Assembly (NCBI RefSeq): GCF_964340395.1
Contig: NC_135561.1
Location: 1,405,001 to 1,467,500 of the forward strand
DNA length: 62,500 bases
Origin: Glandiceps talaboti
Lineage: Eukaryota > Hemichordata > Enteropneusta > Spengelidae
Reading direction: 5' to 3'
The notes under the pieces: generated by a model
What the model was told of the DNA's origin: nothing
Seen by the model: the letters and a program-made list of their open reading frames with translations, nothing else
Databases searched by the model: none
Translations under genes and position numbers: made by a program
Part shown: in pieces, positions 33,777 through 45,500 of the stretch
Numbering within the stretch: the stretch's first letter is position 1
How the letters are laid out: each line of letters begins with the position of its first letter

Positions 33777-33981
33777 GATGACATTGGATGTCTCCACTGT
33801 ATATCGTGACATTGGATGTCTGCATTGTATATCGTGACATTGGATGTCTGCATTGTATATCGTGACATTGGATGTCTGCATTGTATATCGTGACATTGGA
33901 TGTCTGCATTGTATATCGTGACATTGGATGTCTGCATTGTATATCGTGACATTGGATGTCTGCATTGTATATCGTGACATA
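33777..33981. repeat. 28-bp tandem repeat, about 7 copies
   Basis: Unit core GACATTGGATGTCTGCATTG followed by TATATCGT. The first copy differs (CTCCACTG). Minus-strand open frames here are repeat artefacts. Confidence 0.95.
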
Positions 33982-35757
33982 AGATTGTTTTGCATTGGTA
34001 CAGTCTATTATGAAGGTACTTGTCACGAAATGAGTTCTGCAGATTGTATCAGTCTGTATACCTATGACGTCATCATAGCCTGGTAAAGTGTGTCAAGACC
34101 GCCTCCCTATAACCCTATTTAACATCTGTTTAGAGTTTATGGAAAATGACTTTGTCTGATTAAGAAATAAAGTATGCGTATGAATAAGGTTGGCACAAAC
34201 GATTAAAAAGCCATTAAAGACTAATGACTTTGCCATAATGACGGTATAACATTAAACTTTTGGGGGTGAATGATCGACGATATTCGTAAAAGCAGAATAC
34301 ATTTTAACCAATTCTGTTATTTTGCTTGTTAAGACTTTTATAATCACAATTAGACAGTACACCATAACTGTCCAAATCTGTATGAGATGCAAAATGTGTT
34401 GTTGTGTTCCGAACTAACAACTATTTAATCAAATTTAATTAGCCATCTTTATATATATAAAACCGATCGAGAATACAGTTTACGATTCAAAAAATCATTG
34501 TTGCTTTAATATTCGCCTGAACGTGCTTGGTACTACACGAAATACATGTTATTAGGGTAGCTGATACATCGTTATTACCGCAAATTATGTCTAAAAGTGT
34601 CCATACACTTTTATCATATAGTTCTGCTTTTTCTTCACATTTCAAAATGCATGCTTATCGTACCGTGAAAAGGTAATACATTTTTAATTTCAACAAACGG
34701 TGGTAATTAATATTCATACACAGATCCGAAACGTGTGACCCATGTACAAATTATGAGTAATTTATAAACTTTCGCTAAAAAATAAAGACGTCCATATCAA
34801 ATTTGTCTGTCAACCAAAACTACAAGAGTGACCCATGTATTAAATCGTCGAGGGGGTTAGACGCCTAGACGCCGCGTTTTCATTAGTCGTTTTCAATTTC
34901 CTTGTAACTTGACAGCTTTGTAAAAAAAGTCAGTGTTACTTGACGGAGCAAAGACATGACAACCCTTCTTAGTTACCGACCGACGAAAGAGGAGGTATGT
35001 ACTCAGAAACGTTTGACGTGGAATAACATTTTTGCTTTCCATGCTTACTCCGTACTAGACTAACGACTAACCTTTGTTTCGACTGATTGAGAAAGAATGA
35101 CCCAGAAAAAATATATAAAGCAAGGCTTAGTTTGATGTGGCGATTGAAGTTTGTAAATCTTTAAGCAACATGATCTTACAAAAACAATCCAGAAAAATTG
35201 AAATATGTATCATGGTTTCTTTTTAAAAGACACTTATTAGTAGGTTCACTGACGTCATCTAGAAATTATACACGCAAATGTGAAGAGAAAAAAAGGCATA
35301 ACCACCTAATTTTAGGAAATCCGAAGTTAAACGAATATCACTCGGTTTATTGATCTATCAGAGCGGAAGAAGAGTAAAATGGCGAGTACAAGTTAATTAG
35401 TCTTCGTGGTATTTGTAGTAAAACCACACGAGTCAAAGGGTTCTATTTAAGAGTATAAAGTTCAAATCAACAAAAATGTTATTGCGCTTAGAGTGACCTA
35501 ATCTACAGACTGAATATGATGCCTGGTTTTTATAAAGAAGTTGATAGACATATCAGTTGTTTCATGGAACAAACAGAACATTCGTACAGATCGAAATAAC
35601 CGAAGTCAGAACTACCTGAATTGAAATTGTCAAATTCACCTTCAAATTGGTTTCCTAATGGTAAAATACGTGAAAGTAAAGTCTGTCTCAATTTACTTTT
35701 TTGTTCTCTTTTTAATCTTAACCTTCACCACAATTGAAGACGTGGAACATGATTTTT
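33982..35757. other. Intergenic; no gene supported
   Basis: About 1.8 kb without a recognisable exon. A 13-codon frame from ATG at 34956 ends exactly at a good donor, GAG|GTATGT (34994), and could be a first coding exon. No partner exon was found, so it is not called. Confidence 0.4.
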
Positions 35758-36131
35758 TGGTATGTATGTATGTATGTATGTATGTATGTATGTATGTATG
35801 TATGTATGTATGTATGTATGTATGTATGTATGTATGTATGTATGTATGTATGTATGTATGTATGTATGTATGTGTATGTATGTATGTATGTATGTATGTA
35901 TGTATGTATGTATGTATGTATGTATGTATGTATGTATGTATGTATGTATGTATGTGTATGTGTGTGTATGTATGTATGTATGTATGTATGTATGTATGTA
36001 TGTATGTATGTATGTATGTATGTATGTATGTATGTATGTATGTATGTATGTATGTATGTATGTGTGTGTGTGTGTGTATATGTATGCATGTATGTATGTA
36101 TGTATGTGCGCGTGCGCGCGCGTGTGTGTGT
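35758..36131. repeat. (TATG)n microsatellite with a (GC/GT) tail
   Basis: About 370 bp of TATG with TG interruptions, ending in a GCGCGTGCGCGCGCGTG tract that may adopt Z-DNA. Confidence 0.97.
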
Positions 36132-36779
36132 AGATATAACAAACACTGGTTTTCTTCTACGATCTGTTGGTCTGTCGTTTAATTGTTTTGGCAAGGCTTC
36201 GAAGCCAATGACGTCACACTGTGAGTTGTAGTAATGCTGTCAGAAGAGAATTTAAAATGATGTGAAATATGGTTTTTGCGATGAGTCAGGGGCTTTATCA
36301 ATGTAACCTAAAACCCACCCCTTGCAACGGTTCCCATGAACAATTCGGAACGTAGCTGGATGTTGTACGTACTTGCTTGGAGTCTGCATGCATTCAATTG
36401 TAAATATATCAAGTCAAGAAAACGCTTACACTATAATCGCCACGTGTCAATCTCGGCGTCGGCGCAGAAGTGACAAGTGTCAACTGAATACGATGCATAG
36501 TTGTGTTTCCAAACCCATCTTGTGGTGATATATGATGTCCAGATATATCAAGTAATTGCGTCGTCTCGGCCTGTCATGTCGCTAGTGCCTGGCTACAGTA
36601 ATGATGTAGGTCTTGGCCTTTCTGATTGAGTTAACATCACACTGAGATATCATACGTAGTCAAGCATAGTACAAGACCATATGAATGATCTCCTGGCATT
36701 TGAGTCATTGGGTAACATATTGTGTCTCAGTATGAGATTTGTAATACATGTATGATGAGGGTAGGTCGAAAACTGAAAG

Positions 36780-36892
36780 AATGAGCAGACGATAAGACCA
36801 TCTAGGGGTGTATTTTAAAGTCTAAAAATGTAAAAACAACAATAAGACCATCTAGGTGTTTATTTTAAGTTCTACTAAATGTAAAAACAGTT
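36780..36892. repeat. Two-copy tandem duplication of about 54 bp
   Basis: AATAAGACCATCTAGG, TGTTTATTTTAA, GTCTA and AATGTAAAAACA occur twice in a row with small differences. Confidence 0.75.
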
Positions 36893-37093
36893 TGTATCGA
36901 AAACATAAATAAGGTCACTGCTTTTCACAATTATCTTGCTCGGTCGAATTTTCGGATTTTTTTTTTTCAATATTGTTTTTATTGCAAAGCTTGTAATCTG
37001 TTTAATACGAATATGTGTTCTTTTCACCCAGATATGATTTGCTTTACTTTGTGACTAGCTTTTCATCTTGAAAGCATGCCAAGGAAAATGTCG

Positions 37094-37146
37094 CAAAAAC
37101 AAACAGACAAACAAACAGACAAACAAACAAACAAACAAACAAACAA

Positions 37147-37189
<43 letters not shown>

Positions 37190-37237
37190 AACAAACAAAC
37201 AAACAAACAAACAAACAAACAAACAAACAAACAAACA
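37094..37237. repeat. (AAAC)n(GACA)n(AAAC)n microsatellite
   Basis: CAAA units flanking a block of GACA units, about 144 bp. Confidence 0.96.
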
Positions 37238-38997
37238 CACGTTCTAGAACGATGTGTTTTACATACTATTGTTTCACTGTCAAAGCAGGCTTAGCTGTAT
37301 ATCTTCATACTTAGCACTTGTCCGGGAGAGAAGAGAAAGGTCGACGATGTAACCTTTTCTCATTAAATCAAAGATAAAAGTCATCCAATCAAAAACCACT
37401 TTGGAATTCAAACAAACCAAGTGAAAGAAAAAAAGTTGTTCTAGCGAGATTATGAAAATGACACAAAATAATTCAACATGGTTGCTTGAAGGTATTGAAA
37501 CTGTTGAGATTCAACAAGGGACACCTAGGGGACAATTCAGCACAGTTAAATAGACTAATTAATATACATGTAGTAAGATCTAAAGCGTTTACTTCAAGTG
37601 AAAGTCCTTCCATAGATTTAGATATAGTATAGCTATACCATGAGTATGTCTAAATTTTAGTTTTCAAATTTTCGTATTTATTCCATTTTTTCTCATTTAT
37701 TGTATTATGCCTTATATGACCGACTCGCCAAAATGCTTTGAACATGATCTCAAGAAGAGCACTTATTTAGCATTGATATCCAGGCACTCAAAATACCAAG
37801 GTCGTGTCACGTGGTTTATTTTACGCTGTCCAGTGGTTGGCATCACTGGCCTTGTCTATTGTTTTAAGTCAAACACCCAATCCCTCTAAAAGTGATGTAC
37901 TTGAGAAAATTATTTCAAAACTCGTCATGGTAGTTTGATGATTTAGATTTGAGAGTTTTAACAATGTATGTGTTCAACTTCATATCAACCAGCAAAAGTC
38001 TTGATTGCCTGACCTGCAATTAGTGTTTCACATTTCAATTAGTGTTTCAGATTTCTATGAGAGATTTGTTGCTACACATACAGAATATACAAATGTTGTC
38101 GTTGTTCATTGTTCAACGTCTGCACAATGTATTTGTTTATCCATAAGCATATTCCCTGAAATTTTCGTTGACTATTCTTTGCTTTGGGATATACAACTTA
38201 AAGTAACGACTACTTTGCCTTCACTATCTTTAGTACTGAGAACAACAAAATCTCTAACTGTTTTCCAAATTGGTACTTTACTCCAGAAATCTCTGATTTG
38301 AATTGATGCTAGAGTGTCATTTTATATGGCCACGTACAAACAAACAAACAACGAGGGCTTGTATTTGGTCTTCACATGAGACTTGTGATGATAATGTTTA
38401 AGACATTTGACGGGTATCGAATACAAGTTTCCGAACTTGCTACAGCAGTATTAGAACTATTCTTAGAGATATATAAAACTTTAAACCGTCCGGGAGATTG
38501 CTTTTAGCAATGTATAGATCGCTATCAAATTACATATTAACAATATATTAGTGTTTTAGTTTATTACAATGTAAAGATATGGTTATATATATATGAACCC
38601 TTTGAACTTGACAGGGCGATAGTATTAAAGTTGACGTGGTCTTGATACTATGAGTTAAAATACCCCCTCCCTGTCATAGCTCTCTCACTCACGTCCAAAA
38701 TACATGTGCACCCTGTTGTGAAAGTTTCACTCCATACTTCTATTTCACATTATTGCAAACTCAAACACGATATTCAACAGTTTTGAGTTGGTCACAATTT
38801 ACAGGGGAATTTCCATTAATTCGACTGTTACGGTGCAAATGAGAACAGAATCAGATAAAACTATTTTATGAACTTGAGTTTCTTTTTCGGTTTTCATGAG
38901 TTACAGTATTATATCATAAAGGATTATTCCATGTTATAAATAAAGACATGAAACTTCTGTAAATTGTGTACAGAAATCTTCACAACTTTTCTCTTTT
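37238..38997. other. Intergenic; no gene seen
   Basis: About 1.8 kb of AT-rich unique sequence. The 98-codon + strand frame at 38005-38301 lacks an ATG at its first codon and resembles no known family. Confidence 0.45.
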
Positions 38998-39334
38998 ATG
39001 TTAGAACATATCTCATCGCCATACTGTTATGTTAGAACATATCTCACCGCCATACTGTTATGTTAGAACATATCTCATCGCCATACTGTTATGTTAGAAC
39101 ATATCTCATCGCCATACTGTTATGTTAGAACATATCTCATCGCCATACTGTTATGTTAGAACATATCTCATCGCCATACTGTTATGTTAGAACATATCTC
39201 ACCGCCATACTGTTATGTTACAACATATCTCATCGCCATACTGTTATGTTAGAACATATCTCATCGCCATACTGTTATGTTAGAACATATCTCATCGCCA
39301 TACTGTTATGTTAGAACATATCTCATCGACATAC
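38998..39334. repeat. 31-bp tandem repeat, about 11 copies
   Basis: Unit TTAGAACATATCTCATCGCC followed by ATACTGTTATG, repeated at exact 31-bp spacing with single-base variants (CACCG, TTACAAC). There are no unique spacers, so it is a minisatellite. Confidence 0.96.
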
Positions 39335-40470
39335 ATCTGTTTTATTCTCTTTAAAGCTTTCATTCATGGATGTGTACATGGAAAAATAAGTGGGCTAGCG
39401 TATAGGCATACTCTCTTGTTTCGGCCTCTTAAAGCTATACCAGAACATATTGATGTGTTAATATATAACAGATTATTTGTTAACGTAATCTCCAGATACT
39501 GGGACATCTGAGTAATATATTTATCATTTTAGGGACATCCCTAAAGTAATTTTAATCATCTCGGAGTATTTTTATGTCTTTAATTGACTATATTCCTAAA
39601 CGTTCTAACATCTTACACAGTGACAAACTCAACTAGGCCACTTTATCACATATTTTTGCCCAGAATATTTAAAGCCACATGTAGTTTTAAATGGATTTAT
39701 TTTTTTGACAATCTATGTTGATATTATAATATTGATTTGCAAAAATACCTTAGATCAACGATGAATAGAAAGGAGAACTGATTTTCGTCACTTAAAAACG
39801 TTTTGTAAAATTTGTCAACGGTAGAAAATATTACTAAAATGATGAAATGTAGAGAAGGACCTTACTACATGAAAGTGATGAATTAACTACCCTTCAAAAT
39901 TAGTCGTGACGCCTGCCAATGGGAACAAACAATTTCTGGAACAAATGATATCTGTTAAATGCTAAATATTATGATAATTTCAATAAATTACATTTTACGA
40001 TTAAGTTGTATACATACAGAATACGTTTACCAGATGTGAATATGTTGATGACGAATCTCATATTTCCTGACAAATAAACCTGTGATTCAATTTTGTTTGT
40101 CCATTCTCAGAAAATTGTTTATCGAGAGGTTCCGTGTAAATTGGAAGGAAATATTGAATTATTAAAGTTTACCAAACGAGACAATTTTGATGAGCCCATA
40201 TCATGTGTCAAACTTCAAAATTTATCGATTTATTTTCATGACGTGATCTAATTATGCAAATCTTATGCAAATTAGTCACACATTCGACGGCAGGAAATGT
40301 ACACATATACAAGATACGTGATCAAAATAACGAAATGAAACATCAAATTACTCTTTTTTGAAAGAAAAAACAAAACGGTGCATTGCAGGACAGATTCTCG
40401 GTTTTGGTCTAAATACAACCAATATAATGTATACTGCCAGTAATTACATAGGCGGATAAAATGAGGTTCG
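39335..40470. other. Intergenic; no gene seen
   Basis: About 1.1 kb of unique AT-rich sequence without recognised features. Confidence 0.45.
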
Positions 40471-40636
40471 TTTTAGCTTTTTAATTATTGTACTATAACG
40501 TGAAATGTATAAACTTAGAAATTGCAAAAAAAAACTAAAAATAATGATTATGCAAACAGTTTACTGTAATTGTACGTACAGGAAGTGAATTTGTAAACAA
40601 TTTCTTTTAAAAACATATGCCTTAAGTTTTTGAGAT

Positions 40637-40776
40637 TATTGAGTTACATACACGGATTTGGTCTTTGTTGTTTCACATTGTTTTTTATGAAGTAGCAAAA
40701 TCGTGAAGCTGGTTTATTAATTAAAATTCCATACTAACCAGCCATTCCCCATCGATATGAGCACGTGTACTTTAAA
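40637..40776 (+). mobile_element. Diverged partial copy of the foldback element at 44411-44762
   Basis: This segment aligns by eye with the right arm of the element at 44640-44762. It shares TTGAGTTACA, CAGAC/CGGATTTGGT, GTTTCACATTG with a T run, AAGTAG, TTTAT/AATTAAAA, CCAAAATAAATG-like and ATATGA..AC..TTTAA segments in order. A matching left arm is not clear, so the copy is older or truncated. No coding content. Confidence 0.5.
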
Positions 40777-42504
40777 GAGCATTAAAATAATATTTAAACT
40801 AAGCTTCGATGTCATCTTATGAACGATTGCTGGGGCTATATTCTTAGCCTAAAATGGAATTTAGAAGTTGCAAGACTTTGTAGAAATAGATAAGAATTTG
40901 TTGTTGATTTTGGTAATTAAGTGATCCATCCAAAATACCAGTCTAGCCATGTATTAGAAGCTTTGAGAATAATGTATTGTGCTGATTCTCCTGAAAAACT
41001 CTACTTCTACTAGAGTATTTCCTTTATATCGTAGTTAATTCAACGAAGCCACGGAGCGTGTTGTTTGGAGCGTAGTCGGCTACATGTCACTCTCTGCATG
41101 GCTACATGTCACTCTCTGCTGGAAACAAGGTCACGACAAATCATCAATAAATTGTCGTCAAATCTGACAGTCTATGATCTTCTAACTCTTTATTAAATGA
41201 TAGCTTTAAAAACGATCAAGTTCGGTGTGGGAACCTTGAAGTACGCACCGGTACTTTAAATACTACCAGTCTCTATAATACAACTCGGCATATATGTCTA
41301 CACCAATGGGTTTGACCGAGTTTCCTGTTAATTTATTCATGACGTAAGTCACCCACGCCTCACACGACGCATTCTCGTCGCGTTGCGGCGATTCTACGAA
41401 ATTTCTCTTTAGAATTTCTCAACCAATGACTGTGAAGTGTGGGCAGGCGTTTTTGAGTTGTTCAGAGTGATAAGTGATTCAGCTGAATTTACAATAACGA
41501 GATACGCTCAATTTGAAAACTTCGTAAACACACTAAAATGATATCACATGCAAGTGGTGTCACATTCTAGATGACGGTACGTTCATCACTTCATAGCTAC
41601 TAGGATCAAGAGAAGTAACTGTTTAAGTCCACCTTTTCTTCCGTCTTCGGTCCTAAATAAGTCACGTAAAAGCAGTTTTATTCATACAGCTGTGGGTCTT
41701 TAAAAAAAGGTAAGGAGTTGATATAATTCGAATTTATCCTCTTGATGACTTACATACGGCGATATTCTGTATACCATACATTTTCTTTGCTCTCGTAATT
41801 GCTTCAAAGTTCACGTATAGTAGCTTCAAAGTCCTCACGACAAGGGAAGTATTAACTTACTTTTTAAACAAAAAATGTCGAGCGCTAAATTTATTGATTT
41901 AGCTCATCGATGTAGCTATATTCTGTTGTCGAGCGCCGCGCTGTCAACCTTCAGTTGGTGATTTCACAATGTGCTGTAGTGCTAATGGGGAGCGAAAGGC
42001 TGCATTTCGTCGTAGATATTTTATCCCGTTAGGGAGGTGTAACAATCGCTCTATCTAAGTCATATATCACACTGGCGATTCCAAAACAATTAATGTCAAT
42101 TTTCAGTTGACAGTTATATCCAGATCGGTGCAGAAAAATGTGCCAGGAGTGATATTTTTTGTACTTGTTATATAGTCCAATAGTTATATAGTCCAATAGT
42201 TAGCAAATGAGATCAAAACACCCAGCACAGTGAACAGCATTAGTATTCATACAAGATCTACTGTACAATATCCCCTTACTTTTTAGTCGACGTGGCGATT
42301 TAAAGATGGTACTTGTTTTTTCTTCTTCTTCTTCATGTTTTTGACATGTAACCTTTGACCTGGCCAATTGGTGTGTGACCGTTACGCTATTGGTGTTCCG
42401 CTCAATAGTCTGTTCGGCCAGTGTGAAAGTTTACTGTCGGTGTTTAGACCATCAGTATACAACAAAGTCGTTTAAAGCATCTCAATACATTTTATTTCTC
42501 GTAG
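40777..42504. other. Upstream region of the CUB-protein gene; no other gene seen
   Basis: This holds a locally CpG-dense segment near 41350-41400 (GCATTCTCGTCGCGTTGCGG) and a two-copy direct repeat of GGCTACATGTCACTCTCTGC (41082-41120). The CUB gene's promoter and non-coding first exon may lie here, because the exon carrying its first ATG seems to be preceded by a splice acceptor at 42501-42504. Confidence 0.4.
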
Positions 42505-42516
42505 GAACATCTTGAG

Positions 42517-45500
42517 ATGTCGCAGAAAAAGTATCTTGCAAATGGAGGGCCTCAAAGTAATGGAACGAAGGTAAGTTTTCAAGAATATGCGAATTTTAAT
42601 TTTGTATTTTTGAATTTATGATGCCGATAATGGAGCATTTGTACAACGACAAAATACGTCTTCTTTGAATTATAATGTAATAGTCCAATGTTCTTATGTG
42701 AACTTAGAATCACATTGTTATGCCAGTGATTAAAAATGGCAAGATCCTTCCATGGAAGATTTCTCTCACCAAATGATGTGATCCAATACGAAATTACCCT
42801 TTGTCCAACTTTCAAGTCTGTAGGCGTAGCCATGCAACTGTTTTTCTAGTCAGCTAATATTTATTTCATGACGGACCATTGCCTGTAATATTTTCGCGTA
42901 CTTTTTCTGCTGTTCTTTTGATGTAGATTACATATTCAACTATTTGTACGTTAAAAAACATTCCAAATCATAATACGGCTGGGGAGTAAAGTGATGTCCA
43001 ACGATCCAACGATGTGTTGATTGTATAGAATGTATACGTTGGTGTAACAGCATATATCATGTTACATGAATAAACGTGTTTTGTCGATATTTTCTTGGAC
43101 GGTTTTCAAAAAAGTCATTTTTTTCACATTCTTCTCACATTTACTTCAGAAGCTTTTTTGGGTATATCTCCCATGTATTGGCATTGAGCCAACTTATAAA
43201 TCTTGTGCAAAACAACTCAAAATGTGTTGTCGATAACATATATATTTCGGACAAACTGGCAGGTATCCCCACACTTGCTCTCAAGTCTCCGGACTTTGCC
43301 TTTCTTTTACGTGTGCAATAATGGGTGCAAAACAGTTGTGAGAACATGGATAGCCCTTGGGAGACTATTAGTAACTGGGATAGCCCTAGGTAGACTATTA
43401 GTAACTGGGATAGCCCTCGGTAGACTATTAGTAACTGGGATAGCCCTCGGTAGACTATTGGTAACTGGGATAGCCCTCGGTAGACTATTGGTAACTGGGA
43501 TAGCCCTCGGTAGACTATTAGTAACTGGGACAAATTATAAAAAAGATGAGTATATTTCCCTTTGAATAACTAACTGAAAGCCTTTGAAGATTATGAGACT
43601 AAACTACACTGGTGCCAGTCTAATGTATTCCTTACGTACCTTTCTCAAACGCTCTGTACCCAAAACAGCTGCGAACACATTTCAAAAAGTGTTCTCCCAC
43701 CTGCTGCACGCATATAGGGGATTTTAAATTCACTTCAATTTGTCACGTTCAGAAATAACAAACACACATAGAAATGTTGAGATAAAGAACTGAAAGCAAA
43801 AAGTTAGAAAATATAATTATATATAGCACACCGTAACAGCTATTTCTAAAGAACTTTGGCCCCTTCAGTTTATTTAAGTAACTTTCGAAAGAGTCATTTA
43901 ATGGCCAGTTTCGGTGAGAATTGGGCTGTAAGGAGATTGTTATAGACTAGGTGTGAATTAACATCATTATGAGTTCTAAAACTGAGTATAAAGTGTTCTC
44001 AAAAATCGTTAATATCACATGTGAACAGTAGTAAGCATCTTTCAAGTGTACATTAGGAAGTAGTTGTCGTCAAAATATCAATTCCACATGTTTAAATCCT
44101 AATAAGTTGATCCATTGTAACTTTATGTGTTTTTGTTTGTGATGCGAAACCTCATTCTTAACCATTTCCCATGATATCGTATATCTTTAAACCTCTAGGG
44201 GCAGACGTTCGACAATCCCACGTACGTTGAATCAACCGACGAGGTGATCTCCACCACTAAGACGCCAAACAACAAGAATGACTTCGTTGCCATAGAGACC
44301 GGAAAGAGTGTGTCTAAGGTCAAGGTTGCCGTGGTAATCATTATGATCACTATCATTGCAGCTGGAATAGCAGGAATCGTGGTCTACTTTTTACTAGGTA
44401 TGACAGCAAAAGTTAAAGTGGCCATATATATGAGACGAGTATTTATTTTGGATTTTTAATTTATAAAACAACTGTACAATGTTTTTCTACGTGAAAAAAA
44501 AAATGTGAAATAACATACACCAAGTCTGTTTGTAACTCATCAAATTGCAAAAAGATGTAAAAAGTCTAAAATGTTTGTTATTGAACGTACAAAAACAATC
44601 ATTTTACACATTCTTTAATGTTTTGCAATTTATTGAGTTACAAATACAGACTTGGTGTATGTTATTTCATTGTTTTTTTTCAAGTAGAAAAACATTGTAC
44701 AGTTGTTTTATAAATTAAAAATCCAAAATAAATGCCCAATTCTCATCTATATGACCACTTTAACTATATTTTTTATGCAGATCTTTGTCAATACACTGTT
44801 AAATTTACCCAGTCTGTCTACATGTAAGAAGTAATGTCTTTATAAATTGTATAAACAGGGGTACGATTACTTTCTTCCTACCTGATCACTTTAAGATGTG
44901 TTCATAAAACAAACAAACTAGCATCAGACTAATTTCATAAGAAACAGTTCATGGTATTAATAAGTTGAGGGCGCCTCTAGAAATAGCGATGTTTGATCAT
45001 ATTATAACAGCTATGTAATTACAGCTGTATCAATTAAATTAGAAATATTTTAAGTTAGCATATCATGACTGGTTACAGTTTGGAATACACCCTAGGGGCT
45101 AATTGACAAACAGGAACGGCAGCAGACTTCTTATGGCAATGTTTGCAATGCGTACTTTAACGGCTGTTAGTGTAATTATTTACCTGACCCCAAAATAAGG
45201 ACAAACCGCCCTTTGTTTAACAACAACACGTGGACACTCAGCCTTCACTCAGCTTTCTTCATTTAAAACTTCCCAATATAATTTGTCTTGCATTTTAGTT
45301 CAATTTAGGTAGTTATCTGTACAAACATTACGACATAGCGTAGACAATATTACGCAAATAGTTGCATTTGACATCTGCAATTATACTAATGTACTTTTCG
45401 TGTTTTCTGTAACTCTTTGGGGGATTTCAAATTATTTTAAACTGGGAACGTAAGAATAACCATGAAGAATCCATCGATGTCAGTTAGGATTATACTAAAG

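Noticed and set aside
34956-34994. Short ATG exon candidate ending in GAG|GTATGT
   Set aside because: Thirteen codons with a good donor, but no downstream exon of matching phase could be recognised within several kilobases.
38005-38301. 98-codon + strand frame
   Set aside because: It lacks an ATG at its first codon, has no family resemblance, and no splice or promoter context was found.
38998-39334. Regular 31-bp repeats resembling a CRISPR array
   Set aside because: Repeats are directly adjacent with no unique spacers, and the genome is eukaryotic, so this is a minisatellite.
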